A stretch of 64,000 bases of DNA from Rhynochetos jubatus (Eukaryota; Chordata; Aves; Eurypygiformes; Rhynochetidae). Location of the stretch: contig CM050656.1 in the NCBI GenBank assembly GCA_027574665.1, positions 8,445,501 to 8,509,500 on the forward strand, given 5' to 3'. The notes beneath the pieces are model-generated. The model saw only the letters and a program-made list of their open reading frames with translations, had not been told where the DNA came from and ran no database searches. The translations under genes were made by a program, and so were the position numbers. Of the stretch, positions 49,511 to 63,287 are shown in pieces. The number at the start of each line of letters is the position of its first letter. Positions within the stretch are counted from its first letter, which is position 1.

Positions 49511-51373
49511 ACCTGAATGGTCTTCTGTTCGCACTGGTGACACCTAATTCTACCTGTCAGCTTTCCTCTACAGCATTCATGGCAAATAAGATCATAGCAC
49601 TAATCCCTTTCATGCCATTATATAAATGGGCTAGGTTTATTGTGGTTTTTATATCTCTTCGTGTTCCTCAGGGTTTACGTGCTAACTCTATGATCTGTAC
49701 AAACCTCCACATGAGCCTGTAATAGCTATATTTCTACATTGGGTAAGAATATGCATTTTGTTTAGACTTGTGTGACTGAAACTTACTTTGTAATTGTTAA
49801 GATAAATGGATATGTTACATGTATCACAATGGAGGAGAGACTTTCAGTCTGGTAAGTGTTACTAGAATTCTGACACTTAGTGTGGACAGCAACTCTTTTC
49901 AATAAGAGAAGTAAGAAAATTTTTAAAAAGGAAGGGAAGGTACCATTAAAAGTGAATATCTGTTCCAAGCTGCTCTAGTTAGTATGACTGAATGTATTCT
50001 CCTAAATGAAATACCTTAAAGATTCAGAATTTAGAGGATTACACCTGCTATGTTCTATAAAACCACTTTTTCCCCTGAGGCTGAACTATTTAAATGAAAA
50101 CCAGGAGTGATGGTCTTCCATCGCCCATGCAGGGGTTATATGTTTGGGACATACATGGTGGGATAACAGCATCCTGCAGAGTGTTGAATTTCTGGCCTCT
50201 TAACGTAGCAAGTTAACTCATTTGCATGAATGTCTCGGGCTGCAATTAGAATTTTATCAGTAATGGTTACTGTTGGAGTCTTTCCTGTATTTTCATCCTG
50301 CAAACAAAGCGGTGCACCAGGTGTAACTTCGTGAATGTCGTGTTACACATTCCTTCAGAGGTATGTGTGTGCCTGGTAGGTCTGTGTCTAACTGATACAT
50401 ACCTGGTGTACCAGAAACATAAGGGGGATGTTCTCTAAGCCTGGCGCTGCAGAATTCCCTATGATAACGTGCTGCAGATAACGGTGTGTGGACTCTGTTT
50501 TGCAGGCGTAGTAAGAGGATTGTAGGCTTGTCGGTTAGTTGCCTGAAAGTGGATGGAGAAATGATTAAAACCCTTCTCGCACGTGCACGCTTTTGTTGGT
50601 AACTGATTAAAAAGGCAGCGCAGCAACAGTTTGCTCAGCACCAGGTGAAGAAGCTTTAAAATGAGCTGATATGCTTCTGTTAAATGCCATGTTTTACTAA
50701 GCATTTACAGGGCTTATGGCACAAGGCATGTAAACTGCTCTGTAACATTCACCACCAGCAGCTCAACTGCTGAGCTGTCTAGATACACAGCAGCCTCATA
50801 GCTGGGCAGGGAACAAAGGATAAAAGACAGGGAGGAGGGATGAATCCCCAGCTGTAGGACCGAGCACTGCTCCGATAGCACACCCAGAATTGCTTTCCAC
50901 TACAGCTGCTGATCAGCTGCTGTCACAGCCTGACCTGAGAGTGGCCAGTAAAGGAGTCTCACATCAACCGTTAAAAATTATCGGGTTCATTTTTGAAAGC
51001 GTTTGAACTGGATCCCTGCTGCACGGCAGGCAGCCCGTAAGAGCGCATAAAAGGTTTCACTCTTCCAAAGACTAGCCATGAGGTAGGAAGATAGAAATTA
51101 CAGACTCTAGGCAAGCACTGGATGATTGTACCCTGGTAGCTGTAGGGGAGAATAATCATCAAGATGGGTAGTCATCACAATTGCCAGTGTGCCCATGGCG
51201 TTTTTTGGGTATTGTAATCTTAATTCTAAGCTTCCTCCTGGTGGGGAAGGCCCTCATCCAAAGATGGGCCTTTAGTCATCTATGTGTATGGCTTTACTCC
51301 CTGAAATCACTTGAGTGAAACAGGAGACTGGAACCCTGGACTGGTGGCACAGTTCTCCTTTGTACTGCTCTCC

Positions 51374-51430
51374 TAAGCACGTCACTTCACCTCTGCTTAT
51401 TGTCCTCAATATAAAGAATAATGAAATTTC
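51374..51430 (+). repeat. Possible MIR-type relic, sense orientation
   Basis: The segment 'aagcacgtcacttcacctct' followed by 'gcttattgtcctcaatataa' and 'agaataatgaaat' matches the sense MIR order 'aagtcacttaacctctctgtgcctcagtttcctcatctgtaaaatggggataataa'. Boundaries are approximate. Confidence 0.5.
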
Positions 51431-53169
51431 TTTTGTAAAACAAATGAGCAAACCAACAAAAAAAAAGCATTTTGGAAGCCATGGGTGAAGAACATAGAAG
51501 AAAGAGACTATTATCCCAGGGTTGGTCTTTTCATATTACAAACAGCTGAGAAAGTATCTCAATACTTTAACACAGTATGGCTGAACCAACTTGCAAAAAT
51601 ATCACTTGGTATTTTCCATTTCACTGAATGTGTTGAACTGGAAGCTTCGCATCCCTTAAAAGTGGATACAGCCACCAAATGAAAGCTTGGATTGACTAGA
51701 GTCTCTTCAGGTGCCTAACAGGAGCTCGCATCTTGCTGGGACCACTGGCTTCACTCTTATTCTTAACTTCAAGAAGAGTATCAGCCTGCTGCTTGACTGG
51801 GGACTTGAGAGGTAAATGCCCTGGAGGAAACAGTCATTTGCTTATATCCAGATTCCTTTTAAAGAGTACATGGATCACAGGGAAAAGAAATCTGTATGCA
51901 TACTACAATTCAGCTAAAAGCATCTATAACTTTTAGAGCTTCATGGACCTGCCAGTCTTCCAGGGAAAACGAACTTGGTTATTTGAGGTTTTTTTTACAT
52001 TTCTTTTTTTGGTGACTGCCTGTCCTGATCTTCCTAGCTCTGTTAGTGATATCCTTAAGAGAAGATGAGCCAGATTATGTCCTTTGCACGTTCATTCCCA
52101 CTCGGTGAAGGCAACATTACTAACAAAAGCCAATGATGTATGAAAGGCTGTGCTGATAAAGCTGAGGGAGCTCTGCGGAGGTTATCCAGTGTGCCTAATG
52201 TATGAACTTGACTTAGAGCTTGTTGCCAAGATGATTTCAAAGTATATTGGGCACACACTCAGGAAAAGACCTCCAGAGGTCCTCATCTTCATCCTTTTAC
52301 TCAGCTCCTAGGAACAGGCTCCTTTCTGTGTGTTTCAAAAAGTGGCATTAATCCTAATACTGCAGATTTTCCTAAGAGTGACCTCCTTCAACATCATCTC
52401 TTCAGTATCTGGTTATTTCTCAGTACCATGTTTTGGGCTGGTTTTGAGGAAAGAAAACAAAATCCTCTTTCAACTCCCCAGTCTGTGTGAAAGTGTCAAG
52501 GTTTACAGCCACGATTTCAAATGCTCTTAATATTACTGGAAGCATAGAGTTAAATTATAGTGTTGTAAAGTTACTTTATAGTGATAATGCTGTCAAGCAT
52601 CAATATCTCTGCCCCAGGGCACCATGGAAACTCAGTTAATGATATAAGAAGCTGATATTTTTCAGGGTTGCAGCTGTTGGCTCATACCCAGAAGGAATCT
52701 GTGTGTTTGTTCATATTGGGTATATACAGGAGGACCTGCTCAAAGAAAATTAAGAAACAGTGAAAGTCTGTTTAATGAAGTGCAGTGAAATGAAAGTGCA
52801 AAGCAGTTCATGGTGTTGCTGTATGCACACCTCTTTCCCTCACAGAGTTCAATACAGTGGACAGTGCTGTAGAAAAATACTTATTTTACTGTAAGAGAAG
52901 GTGTTTGTGGGAGAAAGTGTGTATTTTTATGTAGATTTGTTTATCTAGTTCCCTGTAGCACTGACTGCATCAATCTATGCAGACACCGTCTAGGAGTATC
53001 AGTAAAGAAATGGAAATTAAGGCAAGTGACTACAGTCAATTTAGGACTATCTATAATTTTTGTAATGGATTTCTTAGCATCTGTATCCCAAAGTGCTTTG
53101 ATAGCCTCAGATGAAAGATACTATAAAAGTGCAAAGTGTTATTATAAAGATGTTTTTTTCTTTTAAAGA

Positions 53170-53192
53170 TTTTTTTTTTTTTTTTTTTTTTT
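53170..53192. repeat. Poly(T) tract, 23 bp
   Basis: An uninterrupted run of 23 T. It could be the poly(A) tail of a retroposed insert on the - strand, but I see no recognisable element next to it. Such runs are also common sequencing-length uncertainties. Confidence 0.9.
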
Positions 53193-56100
53193 ATGAAATG
53201 CAGAGTATCGGTCTTGGAAGGCATCTTCAAAGTATTTCCTGGGGATTTAACCAAATTATTCCAGTTACCTTTTGGCTAGGAGCCAGGTATCAGATACCAT
53301 GCGTGTGAGTGGGGAAGTGCTCTTGCAGTGAACTGCAGCAGTAAGAGTGGTCTCGAGTAACCGGTTGGTTTCTCTGTGTGCCCAGGTGCTTTGCATGCTG
53401 CCGGTTTGGTAAGCATTCCATGGCTTTCTGTGGGGAAGGAGGGAGGACAGGTCAGACTCATGGGCTTGTCTTAAGTAGAAGTGAAAGGGAGTTTTTAAGC
53501 TGAGGATCTAGTCTTGAGGTGAATGAAGCATTAAAGGTACTGAGAGCCTAAATGTCCCATCAGATTTGAAGGTGCAAATTAGACTGAGCACCATGCTTTG
53601 CTCCAGAGTTTGTTGTCCTGAGCCTTGTAAAGGGGGACCCCATGAGGGTGTAGATTAATTTCCTTCTTGTGTACACAGGTTTCTTTCCCAGGGATACTAA
53701 GGTACAGGGAAGAGAAGACATGGTTGTTGTGGGACCAGAATCTAAGCAGGGTATATATCCAGACCCATAGAAATGCTCTCAAGTCAGTTCTGGACTTAAA
53801 TGCAGCATCTTGTGCAGAAAGACTTCAGTAGCTGTGAGCCTGGGCCAGGGAATTTGCACAGGTTGACTTACAACATTGACAACCTTATTAGGGAACAGGG
53901 ACCTTGTGGACAGTGGGAGCACAAGCATCCTAGAGACATGTGCAAGTATCGTTCCTGGTTTCGGCCAGTGCCTCCTCCACTCAGTGCTGGTGGAGAATGT
54001 GCTCTTTGGCCTAGGGATGTGTCCAGTGACACCGGAACACTTATCTTTGTAAGACAGCCAAGACGAGGAAGCTCAGTTCTAAACCGCATATTCTATCCGA
54101 TGCAGCCTTTGGGGTTTCTGTTGAGACACTGCATGTGGTGCAAAACTGTCGCTCAGGCTTTATTGATTGAAGTCCTCATCAGTGCTTTCCATTCGAGCTA
54201 TCAGTGGCCTGCAAGCACAGAACTAACTCAAAATGGTTTTGATGGTGGCATTAAAAAAAAATAAAATTGCCAGTTAATAATAAAAATTGTTGCATTTTTA
54301 TATTATTATTTCTTTTGCACACAGGAGGAAATAACCTAGACCAACGACGAGTGATGCTTTTGCTGAATGGAAGATGAAATTGATTACATGAGTGATTGCA
54401 GAGTTATGTCTAATATAAATAAGGGGGAAAGCTCCCTCCAGGCACTGCTATCCATCCCTCTTGGAACTGGCTTTCAAGGTTTTGAACACCACTCATGAAC
54501 TGGCTTTTCTATAAACTTGTATTTTTCCTCTGTCTTATAAGCAACTTAAACAAAACTAAGCACATACAACCGATAGCGAGGCTCTTGGTTGCTCAGAACA
54601 CCATACAAATGCTATTAGACCCATAGTTAAAATAATTCTTCGGTAAATGTTAAATTCCTATTAGTAACACTTGCTAAACTTAAGTGCAAAGGAAAGGGCA
54701 AGGCTAATCTGAAAGGCAATGGAGAGCAGGGCTTAAAGGATATTAACAATTTGTTGGAAATGTCTGAGGGGAGTGGTTAGTATGACTAAAGAGTAACGTC
54801 TGTGGGTTGAAGGTGGAGGTTGGGAGAGGGCTTTAGCCAGTGCGGTGCTTTGGAGCTTTCCCAAATGTCAATGGGAATGAAGAGAAAAAAGCCATTAAGA
54901 ATGAGGTGTTTTTCAAAAAGCAATAAACAGAGAAATTGCAGTGTGTCTGCAGCAGGTCTCTGCGTTTCTGCCAGCCTGTAGTGGTGTTCGTGTGTCTCCA
55001 TGTTTGTCATCTTTTTCCTTTTCTCTGTGTCATTTCTCCTCTGGATGAGTCTTCTCCCCTGTGCCTGCCTGTCTCGTGTCTGCATCATCACTATCTTGTT
55101 TGCAGTTTTAGGTTGTTACTGCCTTTCTGCCATCTCATCTGAATTTTTGCAGGTGGTATTTCATTAATCAGACACACCCACTGTCTACTTTTTGTTAATT
55201 TTTTTGCTGTCTTTCACCTAAATGACTCCTTTTTTCTTTTATATTTTGCCATTTAAAGACTCAGAAGGGCTTAACGGTGATTAAAAGGAATTCTAGGGTG
55301 GGAGCAGAAGTTATTTTTTAACTACTGCTTTAGTCCCAAATACCAACAACCTGAAAGGGTTTCAGAGATGTTTTTTAGGAAAAGAAATTAGTGTCTATGT
55401 CTGAATGTCTGTCTTTCGCAGCTGCTTGACCAATTGCAACTGAATTTGACAGTGATAAAGGTCTCATAGATATTACATTCCTACGAGTTTCATGAAAAAT
55501 TGCTGGCTGAATGAGTAGAGACCAAAATTAATCTCTCCAGTAGGGACAGCTGCATCTCTATTGTTAGAAACCAGAGGAGCACAGTAGGCATGAAAGTCAC
55601 AGGAACAGATCTCACATCTCCTTGCCTTCCTGAGCATGTCACTAGTGAGTGGAGACCTCGCTTTCCTTTTCTTTACAAACTTTTACCCCTAACATCTATG
55701 CGAACCTCAACAAAAGGTATCTCGTGGCATCCTGAAAAGCAGATTTCATCTTCTCCATCAAGCCACTGTTGAAAGAACCTGGCAGGTACAGTTCACAAGT
55801 GAAGAGAATACCCGTTCAAGCCAAAGCAAATACATGCCCACCCTAAGCCAGCAGCATTTTGTCTCACCTAGAGGTGAAACTTTGTCCAGGGTTCAGATCA
55901 ACGAAGTCTGAACATGTCTCAGGCAGAAACTAAAGATAATCTGCAGCTTTGATCTAGTGTTCAGAACTCTTTGTGTTTTTATAAGAGCAGGATAGGTCAG
56001 ATTCTCCCATGTTTCATCTCTTAATGGACGAACAGTCAAATCAGCTCAGATCAAAACCAGTGCTCTGCAGTGTCTTGTCTCTGACAAAGGCCAAAAGCAG

Positions 56101-56231
56101 ATGCCTGAGAAGAATATAATAGAATAAGCATATAACAATACTTCCCCTGAATATTCTTCCAGCAATTAGTGGTTTGGGAATCCCAGAGCCAGAGATGTTG
56201 ATTATGTCTGCAGTAACACTCAATGGATTTG

Positions 56232-56460
56232 TCTCCCATGAACCTGTACGCATTTTTAGCATCCACAGTATTCCTTGCTAGGGATTTCCACAGTTTAATA
56301 ATATCTTGTTTGTTTTAAGCCTACCACCTGCAAGCTTTACTTTGTGCTTCCTAATTGTTATACTGGAAGCAGCATTGATCCCGTGGCACTCATATCAGCC
56401 ACCTTTTTGTCACGTTTGAAGTCTCCTAGCCTACCTACTTATTTGCTGTCTGAGTATTTA
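56232..56460. mobile_element. Ancient CR1/L3-type LINE 3'-region relic
   Basis: The landmarks 'gatttccacagtttaataat', 'cttgtttgttttaagcctac', 'cacctgcaagctttacttt' and 'gtgcttcctaattgttatac' occur in the order of the amniote CR1-type consensus section that also appears at 23780-23900. A second partial copy of the same family in one gene supports the assignment. It is diverged and non-coding; exact ends and polarity are uncertain. Confidence 0.65.
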
Positions 56461-59400
56461 TCCTGTACATCATAAGCAGAAAAACATTACCAGATCAAAA
56501 ACCTTCCTTCATTTCTAGAGTTGGTGTATCATCTTACACTTTCTTTCTAGGTATACACAGCTTCATGAGTTGTCAAGCAATGAACAATCAACTCCAGTGA
56601 CTCTGATGGCAGAACTTGTATTTGCTGTGTGTTATGATTCTTACTTGAACTCAGGATAAATCCTGCCCTGGTCACACAAGCAGCAGGTGAAAGCACCAAA
56701 ATAAGAGATATGGCTTTCAGTTTCAGAGTACACGTTGTACTCACCATTTGTTCACTTCCTCATGCACTTAACAGTCTGTGTCTGTGTTCTGCCATACTCT
56801 TTCCCAAAACCTAGGAGGGATTCAACACTTGTTAAATCAACTGAATTTCTGTTCAGCAAAGGCTGGAGTTTTGAGCAGCTAGTTAAAAGAGTCTAGGAAC
56901 CAACTCCTGCTAGAGGAGTACATGGGCTTTGAAAATTGCAACATCCCAAATACCTTGTTTTGTGTCATTATGATTGGTGTGCATCACTCTTCCTCAGCAA
57001 AACAACTTTGGGATAACCTGCTTCTACAGTCAGGTTGCATTCATGATTCTGTCAGGCCAGCTATTTCTTCTTCTAACCTAAGCAATCTTTATTAAACCAG
57101 CAACTGTCATTTGGTGCCACAAAAGACCAAATGATAGATGACAATCCATTCATCTTTTCTTCCTCAGCCAGCCCCTCAAGAAATCCAGTATGGAGGTTAA
57201 CTACTCCAGACCTCCCATGTAGCAAGGAGGGATCTGCAGGTCAGTGGGGTGTCACGTGTAGCCAAACCTTGCCTTGGACTGGTTTATTTAGACATTTGGC
57301 TGGAGCAGTGTTGGAGGACGTACAAAGTGAGATCTCTTTCCACCATATCAAAACATGACAAATCTTAAGCTTCCTTTCAATAAATCCTTGAACAGGCTGT
57401 TCAGGTGGAATGTAGCTGGTTTAATCAAGGTGGGGGAATGGAAATGGCTTGGAGGATTCAGTTGTCTTTCTGGTGCCTTTCTAGACGAGAGGCAGCTGGA
57501 CTGCTAACACTCCTACGTGGTGGAACCAGCACTGCATGGTTCTGACAGCCTAGTGGAGAGAAAGTCTACAGTACTTCATTATTCCTGTTTTCAAGCCTTT
57601 TCATCTTGGAGTTCCTGTGGATTTCTTCAAGATCTGGTAAGTTGCTGGTTCTGTTGGCAGAATGCAGCTTCAATCTCCTTGTGTTTTACCGTGTAGCAGC
57701 AACACTTCCCCTTGAGAAGATGCCAATGACTGTACCTGTTATCAGTCTCACATTCTTGCTGTGATACTGTGAAGATTTGAGACTAGGCTATTTCAGGGCC
57801 AACAGGGTTATCATACTTGTATCCCTTCTTCCTTACTTAATGATTCCTCTTTGCACCGCATCCCTCACATGTCTGCTGAGCAGAATTTGTTGCATTGACT
57901 TTCTTTCCGAAGCCTGCCCAGAAGGACAGCTTTCCTTCAACCAGGACACAGAAAGGGCCTGTGTCTCCAGAACCATCAATATTTTTCTTGAGATGATAAA
58001 TGAACTGCCAATAAACTGAGGCAGCTGCCAGATCCATCTGAGAAACAGACCTTCAGACCCGATTTATCCGTGCTTGGTTTATTTATGTGTCTGGAAACTT
58101 TCGAGACGCAAACAGAGGACTAACCACTCGGAGGCAGCCACCAAGAATTAGGTGGTATAGAGAGATGCAGTGGGAGTTTATGGACTGGTTCAGATGCATT
58201 AGCTATTACTCTGTGCTGGCCTATCTCAAACAAGAAAACGGGCTTAAGATTCATCAGAGGAACACTGTAGAAAAGAAACGAAACTCTCAAAGCAAGACCT
58301 AAATTCTCATACTTGCGATATCATTGTTTTTCTCCATCTTTTCTGGTCTTTCTTGCCTGTAATTCAGGTTTTTGCATAATCTCCGAAATTTGGGTAGTCA
58401 AGATTTTTCTAAGGTGATAAGGCTGATCATATTGTGCCTGGAGGGATGGGACCAGTGTATGTGCTTCAACAAGTAAGGGTTGTAGAGGCCAGTCTGGTTT
58501 GGCACCAGCCGATACTGTTGGTAACAGCAGACAGTCTGCGTTCAGGGTCCTTTTGCTGGGCAGCAGCCCTGCGTGTCTTTCATATACATTCACCCCAACA
58601 CTTCTGATCCTGGTTTTTTTTTGGTTTCAACCAGAAAGAGTTCTCAGAGGTATTAGATGTGGGCAAGTTTTATGAAAACGGGCAGCGGAGCAAAAGAAAC
58701 TCAACTAATGCCTCTGTTGGGAGAAAGGTAGGAGGGAGTTTAAACGTTATCACACGCCAGAGTCTGTATGGGGAGCTGCTGTAAAATGCTCCAGCACAGG
58801 GAGAATTTTGGCTGGCACACAACCCGTATTGCTGGTGAAACCAGGGGTTGGGGCGTCAGTGGTCGCACTGTTGGTGGGACAATTACTTTCCATTTCAAAA
58901 TAGGCCTGGCCTGAAGCAGAGCCTGTGTGACCCAGGAGCACCCGCTGGAGCCCTTTGCTGATGCGGGGTGCGCCTCAAGGCCAAGGCAGCACAACCTGTG
59001 AGGGTGAGCACTCGGTGGGCACTCGGTGTCAGCTGCTTAGGAGGAGAGTGGAGGCCCCACAGCCTGGTGCCTCTTGCCACCTCCCTGCAGTTATTTCCCG
59101 GCGTAAGGCTGGGCCTAGTGAAGCACTTTCCCCCTCCCCACCTTGCTGGCCTGACGGGGTCAGCGCCAGGCAGCACAGCCACGCTTGCCTGTAGTTCAAG
59201 TGCCCTCTTCTGGCACGAAGCGTTTCATTCCTCAATGGCAGCCGATTGAAGAGAAGTGGATGCTTTTCTGACGGCTGCTGAAATCAAGAACAAAGCAGGT
59301 TTTCTCCTCCTCTGGTTCCCATCTGTGTCCCGGGCTGCCTTGGCAGGCAAGAGAAGGCGGCGCCTCCCTGTTGTATCAGCCTGGCCAGGTCACAGCTTTT

Positions 59401-59499
59401 CTGTGCAACTGTGCTAAGATGAGGTTTTGTTTGCGTCTGAGGTCATTAAATAGGGATGCTTTTATTCTCATTTGTCTTTTTTTTTCCTGCCTTATCTTT

Positions 59500-59554
59500 A
59501 GCTGATGTAAATCCGTAGCTATCTTGATTTACACCAGCTGAGAATGTGGTGGCC
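59500..59554. mobile_element. Palindromic ancient repeat relic
   Basis: Arms AGCTGATGTAAATC (59500-59513) and GATTTACACCAGCT (59526-59539) are complementary over 14 bp with one G/T-type mismatch, around a 12-bp centre. The second arm continues 'gagaatgtggtggcc'. The combination resembles a palindromic, probably DNA-transposon-derived repeat that I recall as abundant in turtles and crocodilians, whose arms end in 'gatttacaccagctgagga'. If so, most of the centre is deleted here. Family membership is inference. Confidence 0.5.
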
Positions 59555-61869
59555 TTTTCCTGCTCTCTGATGTATAAATCCTCTCTTGGCTATTCTTGAC
59601 CTGTTGATGTCAGTAGTTTTCCCTGTGAATCCCAATGGGATCTAGATTTGACCTGTATTGATTACCAGGGAATGTTTGGTGATGAAATGTGGGGAGAGGA
59701 GAATGTGCAGCCACTGTCAGAGACGTTTGCATACCAAGCGCCCGGGAAAGGAAAGTTTTGACGCACTTGTTAATGTGAATTCAAGGTTAGCAGTATACAG
59801 CACAGCAATGCATCTGTCTGCAGAGGGATTTAAAATCAGCCTTTAATAAGAAAAAGGAGTTTCCTGCACTGCTTTATAGCATCAGTTACCATCAGAGGTC
59901 TTAGCATGTGCTTTGGATTTTTCTCTGCATTTAAGGAGCATTTCAAGTCATAATTGATTATAGCTGAATTTGTGTTACAGAGCAGGGAACAGCAGGTCAG
60001 GACATTTACGCTACGAGACGAGACTGAGCCCGATTCCCATTCAGATCGCTTATAGCAGAAGGGTAGTGTTTTTTCCCCTGGTAACAAGCAGTGTCTCAGC
60101 TATTGAGTACAACGCTGTATTAATAATTCTGTACTTACTGTAGACTCTCTGAATGCAAATCCCTCACACACGAGCCGGAATGGTATAAACTCGTTTAGGA
60201 AGCACACACACAATTTGTACTGCCCTCCACTGGGTTTATGAGGAGTAAAAGGAGCCGGAGTCAGGATTGCCAGATTTTGCAAAGTGCCAAGCTGGAAGTG
60301 AAAATCCAGCTTCTCCCTTCAAGGTGAAAAGGACACAGGAGATTGTGATCTGCCTGTGGTGGTCCCTGCTCTGTTATATGCACTTTAAAGCTGTCACATG
60401 CTGACATTATTTTTTCCTGGTCATTTCACTATTAGTTAAATAAGGTCTCAGGACTGAAGTTCAGGAAATGTGGCTTCTAATAATGCGTTTTTGTTTAAAC
60501 TCGGTGCCTGTGTTTCATGTTGCATTCCTTCTCAGTCCTGGGTGTTGGGAGGTGCTTAGGCAGAGATGGCCTGTGGCTGAGGGCAGGTACAGCACCCTCA
60601 CCGTGTTACCACACCAAACCCAGGAGTGCAGGGACACATGACATCATGTGCCCACTGAGATAACTACTTAAACATCTCCACTTGTAATGGCTTGGAAACT
60701 CTTAGATTATTTTGAACAGATATCATTGAAGATGATAGATAATACTCAAAATTTACGTTGTGACTCTCAAAATAATTATTCCAAATATGATATAAGGTAA
60801 AATAAACATAGTCATCTTTTTAACATTTCATTTTAAGGCTGCTGCTCTGCATAAGAAAATATGTATGTGTGAGGGCATGCATACATTAGATATGCATATA
60901 TACCAGAACTTCTTTCTTTTTTTCTTCAGGAATCTTGAGAACATACTTAAGTAAATGAATTATGACAGAGAGAAACTCACAGGCCTTGCTTTGTGTGTGG
61001 GGGCTCCAAGCCACCACTGCAGTGAACAAAGATGCCCCTCTATCAGTCCTCTGCAGACAGCCCTGGAACTGGAGCAGCCCCGAGTAATGGTGCTGAGAAG
61101 TTGGTGTGATAACAAGGCAAAGCAAAGTATAGCCTAACAGGATGACAGCGCAGAGCGGCAAAAATAGGTGGCTTTTGTATGACTATAATAGCACCACCTG
61201 CTTTCAGAACGTTAGTCATCCTGTAAATGTGTCCATTCCAGCGAATATCCTTGAGGGAGCTGACACAGAAATCCATAGAAACGAGGCACTGAATCTGAGC
61301 AGAGAAAAGGCAGAAGAGCAGGGCTGAAAGGAGCCCGCTGGGTGGGGGGAGAGGGGCAGCCTGGAAATGTGTGTGTGCATCTGTGAGTGTGTACGGGGTA
61401 GCAGAGAAGTGCGTACGCTTCTTGAAGGGAAGAATTTGTTTCCTTCTCATCAACCCTCAGCCCCTGCTGCTTTCTTTGATTTTTCTCTAGCAGGGCCAAT
61501 CTAGGCACTCAGTGATGATAAATAACCCAGTATTACAAGGTGACATGCACAGTGACACGATAATATGGAGAGAAAGAGAAGACCCCAAAGGGACAGAGTT
61601 TCTGTGCAATTTATTTATTTCCCGAGTGTGCTTTGTGGTGCAGGCAGTTTGGGAACCACCTCCCACTGCCTCCTGCTGCAGCCTGGTGGGGTCTCTTCGG
61701 GGGGGAGCCTGACAAGCCTCAAGCCTTGCTAGCATAAACAGTCTCCCCCAAAAGCTGTGTTTTTCCTCGTGAGCTTTGTCTGCAGTGACCTTGATAAGGT
61801 GTTTCAGTCCTGTTTTGATTAAGGGTGTTTTGGGACCCTGTGTCTGGTCTGTAGTTAAGGGGTAGCTCT

Positions 61870-61950
61870 GCCTGTCAGGACACCTGCATTTGGCCGTCAG
61901 CCCCATCGCCTTGGGCGAGTCACACACCCTTCCTCCCCGCGTTTCCTGAT
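61870..61950 (+). repeat. Possible MIR-type relic, sense orientation
   Basis: The segment 'catcgccttgggcgagtcac' followed by 'acacccttcctccccgcgtttcctga' fits the sense MIR core 'gaccttgggcaagtcacttaacctc...gtttcctcatc' with GC-shifted changes. One continuous block is visible. Confidence 0.5.
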
Positions 61951-62410
61951 TAGCAGGCTTTCAGCTTTGTGATCGCAATGGGGTTTTTTAACATCGCGTT
62001 TGAGTGCAATTTCCTGGATTTTGTCAAAGCAAACCGAGAGCAGAAGTGGTGTTGTGCTGACACGCACAGTACATCAGCAGGGCCGAGCCTTCAGCTTCAC
62101 CAAGCAGGATGCTGCTGCTTGAGCTAACAGAATAGCAAGTTGTCGTTCTCTGTTGGACCAACATAAGGAAAGAAAAAAAAAAAGGTACATTTTGCCAGAG
62201 GGTTTCCTGGCCATTTACTGACAAGTAGGGATGTTAAGACTTGGTGTCTGAATTCTGTTTATGGCTCTGTAAAGAGCTTGCAGACTCAGTGCCTGTCCTT
62301 TCCTCTCCCAGCGTTTTCTTGGATGAAAATGCAGGACAGGAGAAATGGCGTTTTCTAGACAATGACACAGGGCTAGGACACAGTCTAGTGAGATAAAAGG
62401 AGAAAGGAAC

Positions 62411-62475
62411 AGGCATACAGAGCAAAGTGATTTGCCTAAATCTGCACAACCAGATCTCCTGACTCCTTCACTCTC
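62411..62475 (-). repeat. MIR/L2-type ancient repeat relic
   Basis: The order 'cagagcaaagtgatttgcct', 'aaatctgcacaacc' and 'agatctcctgactcct' agrees with the antisense MIR/L2 text 'gaggttaagtgacttgcctaaggtcacacagc ... ccaggtctcctgactcc'. This is among the clearest relics in the window. Confidence 0.6.
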
Positions 62476-63141
62476 CCTCCTGTGGCTTCTCCTTAGGAGA
62501 TGAAGTTGATTGATTGAAATTGCCCTTTTTACTGATTACCATTTTAATAATCTAACCAGTAATGTCAGAAATCCAGCATGAGGGATGTTTTTCCAGTGCA
62601 GTCTGTTTGTTACTTGCATTTCTCACAGGTGGGCACCAAAATCGGACTAGTTGTGTTCTCTTTTTATTTACATTTGGGTTTGTGTCCTTGTCATCAAGGT
62701 ATAGCACAGTGTTTCTGCTGCAGTTGCATTCTCACATGACAAGGGAATATTCTTATTGCAAGGAAGTGAAAATTAAAAACAAAACCACCACCCCCAATAA
62801 ATCAGTCTTCAAAAATAAATCTTGATCTTACAGGTCTTGGGAAAATCTCTCAGAATATCCATGCATGCTCCATCTCCTTGGCGATTGTCATCTTGTGTAA
62901 ATTTCCTGTTTTCTGAGTGTGGGATGGAAATTACTACCTTCTTCTGCTTTGCCATTTCTCTCTCCTTTGCCTGTTCTCAGTTGCTTCTCATACCACATCT
63001 CACTTACGTGCTGATAGGGAGTCTCTGCCTTGGAGTCTTACATGCTCTTAACTGACCACCCAATTCCTTCCAGGTTTTAAATAGGTGAATAATAACCCAG
63101 CTTCATGCCCCAGGGTTTTGATTCTTGATGGGTTTTCCCAC

Positions 63142-63287
63142 ATGCTGTCAGCCTGCAAATAAATAATACCTGCAAGAAAAAGGGACTAAAATCATCTCAG
63201 CTCTTTTCGCTGAGAGCCAAATGCACGAGTGGCTGGAACGTAAGAAGAAAGGATATTCCTATTCCCCACTCATTTGGCTGACAGCAT
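63142..63287. repeat. 12-bp inverted repeat flanking 122 bp
   Basis: ATGCTGTCAGCC (63142-63153) and its exact complement GGCTGACAGCAT (63276-63287) flank a 122-bp segment. No transposase, target duplication or known family was seen. Could be a pair of inverted MEIS/TGIF-type sites (CTGTCA) or chance. Confidence 0.5.

Noticed and set aside
53800-54264. ATG-started 154-codon frame ending in an A-rich stretch with AATAAA, like a retrocopy
   Set aside because: No recognisable protein, no target duplication, and the A-rich stretch is short and interrupted.
61487-61927. 146-codon minus-strand frame
   Set aside because: Overlaps a MIR-type relic and has no recognisable domain or splice context.
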